Assembly: GCA_902600485.1 (NCBI GenBank)
Contig: CACKJD010000003.1
Location: forward strand, 100,026-164,025
From: an uncultured Pelagibacteraceae bacterium
Lineage (GTDB): Bacteria > Pseudomonadota > Alphaproteobacteria > Pelagibacterales > Pelagibacteraceae
Direction: 5' to 3'
Length of the DNA: 64,000 bases
Program-made: the position numbers and the translations under genes
In this document: positions 56,559 through 64,000 of the stretch, in pieces
How positions within the stretch are numbered: position 1 is the stretch's first letter
Layout of the letters: each line of letters opens with the position of its first letter
Notes under the pieces: generated by a model
The model's input: only the letters and a program-made list of their open reading frames with translations
Told to the model about the DNA's origin: nothing
Databases searched by the model: none

Positions 56559-57977
56559 TTAATTATTTACAGCATCTTTAAATTTAGTAAACATTTCTTC
56601 AAATTCTAACATTACATTTCCTGTTGGACCATGTCTTTGCTTACCAATAATTAACTCTGCTAGGTGTGATACTTCATTCATTTTAGCTTGCCACTCAGCA
56701 TGTTCAACAGTGGCAGGTCTAGGTTCTTTTGCTTTTAAATAGTAAGATTCTCTATAAACAAACATAACTACATCAGCGTCTTGTTCAATCGATCCAGACT
56801 CTCTCAAATCTGAAAGTAAAGGTTTTTTGTCATCTCTTTGTTCAACCGCTCTAGACAATTGAGAAAGAGCTAAAACAGGAATAGTCAGTTCTTTAGCAAG
56901 TGCTTTAAGCCCTTGAGTTATCTCAGATATCTCTTGAACTCTACCCTCTTTTACAGCAGATGAAGCTCTCATTAATTGTATATAGTCTATTACTAACATA
57001 TCCAAACCATATAGCCTCTTAATTCGTCTTGCTCTATTAGATAAAGCTGCAACGCTAATTGCTGGAGTTTCATCAATATATAAAGGAAGTTCGGAAATAT
57101 CTTTTGATGTTTCGATAAATTGTTCAAATTGTTCCTCAGAAATTTTCCCCCTTCTAATATCATTTGATTTTATTCTTGATTGCTCTGCTAGTATACGTGT
57201 TGATAATTGTTCAGAGGACATCTCTAAAGAAAAAAAAGCTATCGCACCCTTTCTTCCAGATTCTTGTATTTTTTTTGCTGCATGAAATGCAATATTTGTT
57301 GCTAATGCTGTTTTTCCCATTGATGGTCTACCTGCAATTATAATTAAATCAGATTTATGCAAACCACCTAACCTATCGTCTAAATCTCTTAATCCAGTTG
57401 GCACACCTACTATCCCTTCTTCATTTTTATATGCACTTGAAGCCATGTCTATAGTTTGTTTAACAGCATCATCAAATTTTATTAGTGAAGAGCTAACCGA
57501 CCCTTTTTCAGCTAGATCGTAAAGAATTTTTTCAGAATTTTCTATTATAGACTGACCACTTATATTTAAATCACTCATTTTAGCGTTATCTATAATATTT
57601 TCAGAAATTTTAATTAATTCTCTTCTAACATACATATCATAAATAATTTTTGAGTATTCTATAGATTGCCTTGATGAAGTTGCAAACTTAGTAATTTTAA
57701 TTAAATATTCTGGAACATTTAAATCATCTTTTTCATTTTCAAAATAACTTTTTAAAGTTATTGGATTTGCTAACATCCCTTTAAAAATTAGATTATTTAT
57801 AGCAGAATAAATTTTTTGATGTAAAGGATCATAAAAATTATCTTCTGATATTATGGAGCTTATGTCATCAAATATTTCATTAGATATTAAAACTGATCCT
57901 ATAACTGCTTGCTCAGCCTCTATATTATTTGGTAGTTGGTTAATATCACTTGATACAAGTGTCAAATTTTTACTCAC
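56559..57977 (-). CDS. dnaB: Replicative DNA helicase DnaB
   Basis: 472 residues from a GTG start. N-terminal primase-interacting domain (NNIEAEQAVIGSVLISNEIF), linker, then RecA-like core with Walker A GRPSMGKTALA near 216, FFSLEMSSEQLSTRIL, MLVIDYIQLMR and SQLSRAVEQRDDKKP. Unwinds DNA at the fork. It follows rplI in the usual rpsF-rpsR-rplI-dnaB order. Confidence 0.96.
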   Translation of the reverse strand: MSKNLTLVSSDINQLPNNIEAEQAVIGSVLISNEIFDDISSIISEDNFYDPLHQKIYSAINNLIFKGMLANPITLKSYFENEKDDLNVPEYLIKITKFATSSRQSIEYSKIIYDMYVRRELIKISENIIDNAKMSDLNISGQSIIENSEKILYDLAEKGSVSSSLIKFDDAVKQTIDMASSAYKNEEGIVGVPTGLRDLDDRLGGLHKSDLIIIAGRPSMGKTALATNIAFHAAKKIQESGRKGAIAFFSLEMSSEQLSTRILAEQSRIKSNDIRRGKISEEQFEQFIETSKDISELPLYIDETPAISVAALSNRARRIKRLYGLDMLVIDYIQLMRASSAVKEGRVQEISEITQGLKALAKELTIPVLALSQLSRAVEQRDDKKPLLSDLRESGSIEQDADVVMFVYRESYYLKAKEPRPATVEHAEWQAKMNEVSHLAELIIGKQRHGPTGNVMLEFEEMFTKFKDAVNN

Positions 57978-58054
57978 AATTAAACATACATATTTTGCAA
58001 GATTATAAAAACTAATTTATTTACTTTTAATCGCTGGGGAAAAAAATGTATAAA

Positions 58055-58513
58055 TTATTTGGCTTGGTCTAATGAATCCACTTTAATTTTAATTTCTGCC
58101 TGAACCTCTGGGTGTAGGTCTATTTTCACTTTAAAAGTCCCCAAGGATTTAATTTCTTTTAAAGGTTGTATTAATGATGGTTTTATATCAATTTTTTCGT
58201 TTTCGTTAATTAATTTGGAAATTTCAGTAGGCTTAATGGATCCATAAAGATCTTTATTTTCTGTAATTAACTTTTTAATTGTCAAAATTTTGTTATTAAT
58301 TTTTTCCATTATTTGCTTTGCTAATTTCTTTTTTTCTAAATCCTTCTTACCTAGTTCTACTTTTATTTTTTCAACTTGTTTTATATTCTCTTTAGAAGCA
58401 TAAAGAGCTTTTTGATTTGCTATTAAATAATTTCTTGCAAAACCTCTTTTTACATTAATTATTTCACCAATTGTCCCAATTTTTTTTAAATTTTCTAACA
58501 GTATAATTTTCAT
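58055..58513 (-). CDS. rplI: Ribosomal protein bL9
   Basis: 152 residues, normal length. Begins MKIILLENLKKIGTIGEIIN, with KRGFARNYLIANQKALYA, then a long central helix and a C-terminal domain with LYGSIKPTEISKLI. Third gene of the rpsF cluster; 2 bases after rpsR. Confidence 0.96.
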   Translation of the reverse strand: MKIILLENLKKIGTIGEIINVKRGFARNYLIANQKALYASKENIKQVEKIKVELGKKDLEKKKLAKQIMEKINNKILTIKKLITENKDLYGSIKPTEISKLINENEKIDIKPSLIQPLKEIKSLGTFKVKIDLHPEVQAEIKIKVDSLDQAK

Positions 58514-58515
58514 AT

Positions 58516-58788
58516 TTAGATCAACGCCAAGTTTCGAGCTCTTTTTATAGAAAGGGATAGCTCTCTCTGTTTTTTTTGTGAAATATTGGTAATTCTTGAT
58601 GGTAAAATTTTACCATTTTCTGAAACATATCTTTTCAATAATTTGATGTTTTTATAATCTACAATTGGCGCTCCTTTGGATGACAAAGGACAAGTCTTTC
58701 TAAATCTATATCTATTAGGTTGAAAAATACTTAATCTTGAAAAGTTGTTAGATTTACTTCTATTTGAATTATTTCTCTTATTTTTCAT
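58516..58788 (-). CDS. rpsR: Ribosomal protein bS18
   Basis: 90 residues from the ATG at 58788; an upstream in-frame TTG (58809) would add seven residues but lies deeper inside rpsF. Family core: [57 protein letters not shown]. Overlaps the end of rpsF by 11 bases. Confidence 0.95.
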   Translation of the reverse strand: MKNKRNNSNRSKSNNFSRLSIFQPNRYRFRKTCPLSSKGAPIVDYKNIKLLKRYVSENGKILPSRITNISQKKQRELSLSIKRARNLALI

Positions 58789-59119
58789 TAGAGTTATCCT
58801 CTTTAGCAAAATAGTTAGTCTTTAAGTCAAATTTCTTTACTTTAACTGTTAGAAATCTCAATAAGTTTTTGTCTAATCTTTCATTTTTTTCAAGTTCTTT
58901 TATTAAGTTACCATCACACTTAATTTTAAAGTGGATATAGTTTCCTTTTTTGTTTTTTTTTATCAAGTAAGACAAATTCATGATGCCCCATTCTTGAGTT
59001 TGAACTACATCACCTTTATTTTTAGTAATAAAATCTGAATATTTTTGTTTAATTTGTTTAATTTGAGACGCAGAGGTATCTTGTCTAGCTATAATTGTGT
59101 GTTCGTAATTACTTGTCAT
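58778..59119 (-). CDS. rpsF: Ribosomal protein bS6
   Basis: 113 residues. [19 protein letters not shown] and [20 protein letters not shown] mark the S6 fold; the acidic C-terminal tail ([10 protein letters not shown]) is usual. First gene of the rpsF-rpsR-rplI-dnaB unit, with a clear promoter 24-30 bases upstream. Confidence 0.95.
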   Translation of the reverse strand: MTSNYEHTIIARQDTSASQIKQIKQKYSDFITKNKGDVVQTQEWGIMNLSYLIKKNKKGNYIHFKIKCDGNLIKELEKNERLDKNLLRFLTVKVKKFDLKTNYFAKEDNSNEK

Positions 59120-59149
59120 AAAATTAGATGTAAAAAAAGTTGATATACT

Positions 59150-59177
59150 ATTATAATAGTTTTAATACAAGAGTTAA
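59150..59177 (-). promoter_or_regulatory. Sigma70-type promoter for rpsF-rpsR-rplI-dnaB
   Basis: On the minus strand: TTAACT (plus 59172-59177), a 16-base spacer, and a perfect TATAAT (plus 59150-59155). Predicted transcription start near 59143, leaving about a 24-base leader before the rpsF ATG at 59119. The -10 is part of a palindrome, so it also reads TATAAT on the plus strand toward fabD, without a convincing -35 there. Confidence 0.55.
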
Positions 59178-59194
59178 TATTATAAATAATACAA

Positions 59195-60109
59195 ATGTTT
59201 TCTGTAGTTTTTCCGGGCCAAGGATCACAAAAAATTGGTATGGCCAAAGAATTTTTCGATAAATTTGAAATTGTAAAAAAAATATTTAAGGAAGCAGATA
59301 ATTTACTTGAACTACCATTATCAAAAATTATTTTCGAAGGTCCAGAGGCTGAATTAAATCTAACTGAAAATACACAACCAGCTATATTTTTAACTAGCTA
59401 TGCGATCTTTAATGTTGCAATAAAAGAATTTGGATTTAATTTTAAAAAATCTCTTTATATCGCTGGACACTCTTTGGGTGAATATTCTGCTCTGTGTTGT
59501 TTTGGCGCAATAACTTTTGAAGATACACTAAAAATATTAAAGAGAAGAGGTAAATTTATGCAAGAGGCTGTTCCAACAAACGATGGATGTATGTTGGCAG
59601 TATTATCTAATTTCAAAGCAATTGAGGAAATTATAAAAAAAAATAATCACGAGTGTTACGTTGCAAATGATAATTCACCTCAACAAGTTGTCATAAGTGG
59701 TCTAAGAAAAAATATTGATTTACTTTCAGATGATCTGAATAAACTAAAAATTAAAAATATTAAGCTTAAAGTAAGCGCTCCTTTTCACTGCAAACTGATG
59801 AATCAAGCTACAGATAACATGAGAGAAAATATTTTAAATTTGAGTGTAGCAGATATCAAAATTCCTATAATTTCCAATTTTTCGTCAAAACCTACTACTT
59901 CTGGCACAGAGATAAAAAATTTATTGATTTCTCAGATTGAAGGTAGGGTTAGATGGCTAGAAAGTGTAGAATTTATGATTGATGGAGGAACAAAAAATTT
60001 TATAGAAATTGGACCAGGAAAAGTGTTATCTGGGCTCATTAAAAGAATAAATACAAATGTTAATCTTAAATCGATTAACAGTGAGCAGGATATTAGGGGT
60101 TTAATATAA
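59195..60109 (+). CDS. fabD: Malonyl-CoA:ACP transacylase
   Basis: 304 residues. Moves malonyl from CoA to ACP for fatty acid elongation. VFPGQGSQKIGMAKEF; active-site Ser in YIAGHSLGEYSALC; catalytic His in KVSAPFHCKLM; C-terminal FIEIGPGKVLSGLIKR. First gene of fabD-fabG-acpP-gmk. Confidence 0.96.
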   Translation: MFSVVFPGQGSQKIGMAKEFFDKFEIVKKIFKEADNLLELPLSKIIFEGPEAELNLTENTQPAIFLTSYAIFNVAIKEFGFNFKKSLYIAGHSLGEYSALCCFGAITFEDTLKILKRRGKFMQEAVPTNDGCMLAVLSNFKAIEEIIKKNNHECYVANDNSPQQVVISGLRKNIDLLSDDLNKLKIKNIKLKVSAPFHCKLMNQATDNMRENILNLSVADIKIPIISNFSSKPTTSGTEIKNLLISQIEGRVRWLESVEFMIDGGTKNFIEIGPGKVLSGLIKRINTNVNLKSINSEQDIRGLI

Positions 60110-60847
60110 ATGTTTGATTTTAAAGACAAAAAAGTGATTGTAACTGGAGCAACTGGTGGCATTGGTGACGCAATAGTAAATCGTTTTATTGATCAAGAAG
60201 CTAAAGTACTTGCAACTGGAACAAATATAGAAAAACTAAAATTGTTAAAAGATAAACATAACAAAATATTTACAAGTAGATTTGACATATTAAATCACGA
60301 AGAAATCGAAAAGTTTGTGGAGCGTTCTAGTGAAATTTTAGAAGGCGGTCCTGATATTCTAATAAATAATGCAGGAATAACTAGGGATAATCTTTCATTA
60401 AGAATGTCATATAATGAATGGAAAGAAGTGATAGATATAAACTTAAACTCTACATTTTTACTTTGTAAATTTTCCTTAAAGAAAATGATAAAAAATAAAT
60501 ATGGAAAAATAGTGAACATAACATCTGTAGTAGGTCATACAGGTAATGTTGGTCAAGCTAACTATGCAGCATCAAAATCAGGAATTATAGGACTTTCTAA
60601 AAGCTTAGCCTTAGAATACGCAAAAAAAAATATCAATATCAATTGTGTATCTCCAGGATTTATTGAAACTAAAATGACGGACAAAATTGATCAAAAGTTT
60701 AAAGACATAATTATTTCAAAAATACCATCAAATAGACTTGGTACACCCGACGATGTAGCTAATGTTACTGCATTTTTATCTTCAGATTTAGCCAATTATA
60801 TAACTGGAGAAACTATTCATGTTAATGGAGGCATGTATTTAGGTTGA
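60110..60847 (+). CDS. fabG: 3-oxoacyl-ACP reductase
   Basis: 245 residues. NADPH-dependent reduction of 3-ketoacyl-[78 protein letters not shown]. Directly abuts fabD (ATG at the first base after the stop). Confidence 0.96.
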   Translation: MFDFKDKKVIVTGATGGIGDAIVNRFIDQEAKVLATGTNIEKLKLLKDKHNKIFTSRFDILNHEEIEKFVERSSEILEGGPDILINNAGITRDNLSLRMSYNEWKEVIDINLNSTFLLCKFSLKKMIKNKYGKIVNITSVVGHTGNVGQANYAASKSGIIGLSKSLALEYAKKNININCVSPGFIETKMTDKIDQKFKDIIISKIPSNRLGTPDDVANVTAFLSSDLANYITGETIHVNGGMYLG

Positions 60848-60893
60848 CAAAACTTCTATTTTATTTATTAAGAAAAAAAACAAAGGATTCAAT

Positions 60894-61133
60894 ATGTCAG
60901 ATGATATTTCGAGTAAAGTAAAGAAAATAGTAGCAGACCACTTAGGTATAGACGAAGGCAAGGTTACAGATGAAGCAAGTTTCATAGATGACCTTGGTGC
61001 GGATAGCTTAGATACAGTTGAATTAGTGATGGCTTTTGAGGAAGAGTTTGGTTCTGAAATCTCAGATAGTGAAGCTGAAAAAATTCTTACTGTTGGTGAT
61101 GCTATAAAATTTATAGAGAGCAAAAGTAATTAA
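60894..61133 (+). CDS. acpP: Acyl carrier protein
   Basis: 79 residues, acidic. Phosphopantetheine attaches to Ser38 in [19 protein letters not shown]. Central to fatty acid and lipid A synthesis. 46 bases after fabG, with AACAAAGGATTC just before the ATG, an unusually good ribosome site for this window. Confidence 0.97.
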   Translation: MSDDISSKVKKIVADHLGIDEGKVTDEASFIDDLGADSLDTVELVMAFEEEFGSEISDSEAEKILTVGDAIKFIESKSN

Positions 61134-61139
61134 TTTTAA

Positions 61140-61769
61140 ATGTCCTTGAAAAAAAGGGGCGTAATGATAGTGCTTTCATCCCCCTCTGGAGCAGGTAAGA
61201 CTACTTTAGTAAATCTAATTTCAAAAAATAAAAATTATTTCACATCTATTTCTCATACAACTAGAACACCCAGATCAAATGAGAATAATGGTAAAGATTA
61301 TTTTTTTGTAGATAAGAATAAATTCCAAGAATTAATAAAACAAAATGAATTTTTAGAGTACGCTAAAGTTTTTAATAATTATTACGGGACCTCAAAAAAA
61401 AATATAATTGACAATTTAGAAGCGGGAAAAAATGTTATTTTTGATATTGACTGGCAAGGTACAGAGCAAATTATAGCAAGAAAATTAGATTATAAATTGA
61501 TAACAATATTTATCTTGCCACCAAGTAAAAGCGTTTTGTATGATAGATTATCAAACAGGGATATGAAGGATAAACTGATTGTCGAGGAAAGAATGAAACA
61601 ATTTGATAAAGATGTTCTACACTGGAAAAAATATAATTATGTAGTAGTCAATGATGATTTAAAAAAATGTTATGATAAAATTATAGATATTTTAGATTCT
61701 GAAATTAACGATAAAAAAAATAAATACGATAAAATTTTTATTGAAAATCATATAAAAAAACTAATTTGA
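61140..61769 (+). CDS. gmk: Guanylate kinase
   Basis: 209 residues. Phosphorylates GMP to GDP. P-loop [10 protein letters not shown] (13-22); [24 protein letters not shown] site; [14 protein letters not shown]-type lid (LSNRDMKD). Follows acpP by 6 bases; its 3' end overlaps convergently with ksgA by 9 bases. Confidence 0.95.
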   Translation: MSLKKRGVMIVLSSPSGAGKTTLVNLISKNKNYFTSISHTTRTPRSNENNGKDYFFVDKNKFQELIKQNEFLEYAKVFNNYYGTSKKNIIDNLEAGKNVIFDIDWQGTEQIIARKLDYKLITIFILPPSKSVLYDRLSNRDMKDKLIVEERMKQFDKDVLHWKKYNYVVVNDDLKKCYDKIIDILDSEINDKKNKYDKIFIENHIKKLI

Positions 61770-62543
61770 TTTATTCTCAAATATTTTTATTATCTCCAGA
61801 AACTTTTCAATAGGTATGTTTTGTGGCCTGTCGGTCAATCTAATATTAACTAATTTAGAAACTTCATCGAAATTTTTAAATAGTTTCATAAAATTTTTTT
61901 TAACCATTTTTCTCCTTTGACTAAAAAAAATATTTGTTATTTTTTCAATATTTTTTGGATATTTTATATCAATAATATTTTTTTTAGGTGTAAACTCCAG
62001 CAAGGAACTTTTAATTTTAGGCCTAGGTGAAAAACATTCTGGATTTATGTCAAACAGTTTTTTGATATGAAACTTCCAATTAGATAAAATAGTTATTCTA
62101 CTATAATTCTTAGTATTTACTTTTGCTACTATTCTATCTGCAACTTCTTTTTGAAACATTAATATCAATTTTTTAACTTTTATTTTTTTGCTTAAACACC
62201 AAAAAGCTAGTATTTGGGTTGATACATTGTATGGTAAATTTCCGTATATTATAAATTTTTCATTACAAAAATCTTCAGATATTTTTAGTATATCATCATT
62301 AATAATTTTTACTTTTTTTTTAAACTTATTTTTTAGTAACTTTGTTAAATTAAAATCTTTTTCAACTACTATTATAGTTTTTGGATTTGCTTTAACAATA
62401 TACTCAGTTAAATTCCCGGTTCCAGGACCTATTTCTAAAACCTTGTCGTTAGAATTAATATTTCCAATCTCTACAATTTTTTTTAAAATATTTTTATCGA
62501 TAAGAAAATTTTGTCCTAAACTTTTTTTAGCTTTAACGCGCAT
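61761..62543 (-). CDS. ksgA: 16S rRNA dimethyladenosine transferase RsmA (KsgA)
   Basis: 260 residues. Dimethylates two adjacent adenosines in the 3' helix of 16S r[21 protein letters not shown] loop [22 protein letters not shown], and the [11 protein letters not shown] catalytic motif. Overlaps pdxA by 11 bases in the common surA-pdxA-ksgA order. Confidence 0.96.
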   Translation of the reverse strand: MRVKAKKSLGQNFLIDKNILKKIVEIGNINSNDKVLEIGPGTGNLTEYIVKANPKTIIVVEKDFNLTKLLKNKFKKKVKIINDDILKISEDFCNEKFIIYGNLPYNVSTQILAFWCLSKKIKVKKLILMFQKEVADRIVAKVNTKNYSRITILSNWKFHIKKLFDINPECFSPRPKIKSSLLEFTPKKNIIDIKYPKNIEKITNIFFSQRRKMVKKNFMKLFKNFDEVSKLVNIRLTDRPQNIPIEKFLEIIKIFENKSN

Positions 62544-63492
62544 ATTTTTTTAGAAATCTTATAGACTCTAAAAGACTACTAGGATCTGATTTATTTTTAC
62601 CTAACATTTGAATATTTGGTCCATGGTCAGGAGAAATTCTAATGAATGGTAAACCTATAGTTATATTAATAGCTTTAAAACCATATAAAGTTTTCATCGG
62701 TCCAAGTACTTGATCATGATACATCCCAACTATTACGTCAAATCTTTTAGTATTTTCTCTCAAAAAAATAGTATCTGGTGAATATGGACCTTCAACATTA
62801 ATTCTAATCCTTTTTAAATATTTTATTGCAGGAATAATTTCCTTTTTTTCTTTATTATCTTTATCAAAACTTTCACAATGTGGATTTAGTCCCGTTACTG
62901 CAATCTTTGGACTTGTTTTAAGTGTATTCTTATAAAAAAAATTTATTTTTTTTACTTTATCAATTATAAGTTTTTTTTTTACTTTTCCAGAAACTTTTGA
63001 AATTGGCAAATGAGTTGTGAGAGGGCAAACACTAAGTTTTTGATTATAAATAAGCATTACAGGATCATCAGAATTAGTTTTTTTAGCCAAGAACTCAGTA
63101 ATTCCTTTAAATTTTCCTTTTAAAAATGTTTTTTTTGATATTGGTCCATTAATTAGACCTGAACATTTTATCTTATTAATTACCTCTAAAGCTTTTTTAA
63201 ATGATAGATCAATAAAATTATTTGACTCGGTTGTGATTTTTTTTTTTAAGAATGAAAATTTATTATAATTTATGTTAATAAGATTGATTTTATTTTTATT
63301 TAAATTTGTTAAATCTTTATTCAAATAATTAAATTTTGTTTTAAAATTAAATTTTTTAATATTTTTAATCAAAATGTCTTCAGATGAAATTAAAATAATC
63401 GGGAGATGTTTTCTTTTTATAGATTTAAGCAATATTTCAATAAAAACACTTTGCGGCTCACCACCTATAATAATAATCGGATTAATACTCAT
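62533..63492 (-). CDS. pdxA: 4-hydroxythreonine-4-phosphate dehydrogenase
   Basis: 319 residues. Pyridoxal phosphate synthesis (DXP-dependent route). Metal-binding His lie in PLTTHLPISKV, GMYHDQVLGPMK and ISPDHGPNIQ; also NGPISKKTF and TGLNPHCES. Overlaps surA upstream by 11 bases. Confidence 0.94.
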   Translation of the reverse strand: MSINPIIIIGGEPQSVFIEILLKSIKRKHLPIILISSEDILIKNIKKFNFKTKFNYLNKDLTNLNKNKINLININYNKFSFLKKKITTESNNFIDLSFKKALEVINKIKCSGLINGPISKKTFLKGKFKGITEFLAKKTNSDDPVMLIYNQKLSVCPLTTHLPISKVSGKVKKKLIIDKVKKINFFYKNTLKTSPKIAVTGLNPHCESFDKDNKEKKEIIPAIKYLKRIRINVEGPYSPDTIFLRENTKRFDVIVGMYHDQVLGPMKTLYGFKAINITIGLPFIRISPDHGPNIQMLGKNKSDPSSLLESIRFLKKYAR

Positions 63493-64000
63493 TTATTACA
63501 GCCTCATTATAAATTCTTTTATACTGAAGTGTTGAATACATTGTTAGCTGTCTATTCTTTTCAAAATTAACAGCTTTTTTGAATTGTTCTTCTTCGTCAA
63601 TTTCTAATAATTGATTTTTTTTTTCATTTAGTTTCAATAACATAAAGCCTCCTGGAACTGTAATTGGATCAGTAAACTCTCCAATTTGAACTGTTTCAAT
63701 AGTTTCTGAAATTTTATTTGTAAGTTGAGATTTGTAAACCCAACCTATTTTTCCACCATTTTTTTTGCTTTCAGAAACACTATAAACTTTTGCTGTTTCT
63801 TCAAATCCTATTTTACTAATACTCTCCTTAATTTTATTAAATTTTTTATCAAAATTTTCATTTTCGTTAACTGTAAAAATTATCTCAGATAGCAATAAAT
63901 TTTCCACTGAATTTTGCTTACTCAACTCATTAATTTTATTTCTTATTTTAGCCTCATCAACTAAGATTGAGTTATTAAATTTTTGCACAATATAATCGTT
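63482..64000 (-). CDS. surA: Periplasmic chaperone / peptidyl-prolyl isomerase SurA, C-terminal part (5' end outside window)
   Basis: The frame runs open to the window edge, so only the last ~172 residues are visible. They contain a parvulin (rotamase) domain: SEIIFTVNENENFDKKFNKI, KNGGKIGWVYKSQL, IGEFTDPITVPGGFMLLKL. SurA assists outer-membrane protein folding. Position next to pdxA and ksgA supports the name over generic PpiC proteins. Confidence 0.85.
   Translation of the reverse strand, partial: NDYIVQKFNNSILVDEAKIRNKINELSKQNSVENLLLSEIIFTVNENENFDKKFNKIKESISKIGFEETAKVYSVSESKKNGGKIGWVYKSQLTNKISETIETVQIGEFTDPITVPGGFMLLKLNEKKNQLLEIDEEEQFKKAVNFEKNRQLTMYSTLQYKRIYNEAVINEY

Noticed and set aside
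1..64000. Mobile elements, prophage, CRISPR arrays, tRNA or rRNA genes
   Set aside because: Read for transposase or integrase motifs, regular spacer-repeat patterns and conserved RNA gene sequences; none seen.

Overview
The window is AT-rich, has almost no intergenic space, uses TTG and GTG starts, carries a glycine riboswitch before gcvT, and holds several reduced enzymes. Together with the gene repertoire this points to a streamlined marine alphaproteobacterium of the SAR11 clade (Pelagibacterales). That placement is an inference from style and gene content; there is no rRNA gene to confirm it. I saw no tRNA, rRNA, CRISPR array, insertion sequence, integrase or phage block. No gap without a gene exceeds about 260 bases, and the longest one holds the riboswitch.

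Layout. (1) 1-22633 is a type IV pilus locus: the end of the secretin, pilB, pilC, two class III-signal pilins, pilT, four minor pilins (FimT/PilV/PilW/PilX-like) and a 1585-residue PilY1-like adhesin. Set inside it is a signalling and surface block that is not standard pilus machinery. It has two tandem STAS proteins and an RsbW-like kinase on the minus strand. On the plus strand it has a lipoprotein, a TPR plus beta-barrel outer-membrane protein, a FecR-domain protein with a lysine-rich tail of about 230 residues, a CHASE2-PP2C phosphatase and an autotransporter-like protein with a propeller-like passenger. This looks like a complete phosphorylation partner-switching circuit embedded in a pilus operon and is the most unusual content here. 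(2) 22630-30872 holds isocitrate dehydrogenase, phosphatidylethanolamine synthesis (psd, pssA), a glycosyltransferase, rlmE, guaB (lacking its CBS domains), guaA and a DMT permease. (3) 30904-36007 holds a 2OG-Fe(II) oxygenase and the gcvT-gcvH-gcvP operon behind a tandem glycine riboswitch. (4) 36013-40962 is a lipid-modification module (FAD oxidoreductase, DUF1365, Cfa-type methyltransferase, DUF3833, SDR, TspO). (5) 40964-46548 holds an amino-acid-oxidase-family enzyme, NAD-formate dehydrogenase, a NifU/SufU-like scaffold, an HPP protein, a DMT permease and an amidinotransferase; much of it fits glycine, methylamine and C1 metabolism. (6) 46551-56533 is mixed: a coiled-coil protein, an MFS and a DMT permease, a DUF255 thioredoxin-fold protein, an HD-domain protein, purF, cvpA and an RND exporter gene broken by a frameshift at an A8 run. 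(7) 56559-64000 is core housekeeping: dnaB, rplI, rpsR, rpsF, then fabD, fabG, acpP and gmk, then ksgA, pdxA and the C-terminal part of surA.

How they fit together. The pilus genes would build, extend and retract a type IV pilus tipped by PilY1. The CHASE2 phosphatase would sense a periplasmic signal, perhaps through FecR, and reset the STAS proteins that the RsbW-like kinase phosphorylates. No sigma factor is encoded nearby, so the output target is unknown. The glycine cleavage system, formate dehydrogenase and FAD oxidoreductase plausibly feed and drain the C1 pool, with glycine level sensed by the riboswitch.
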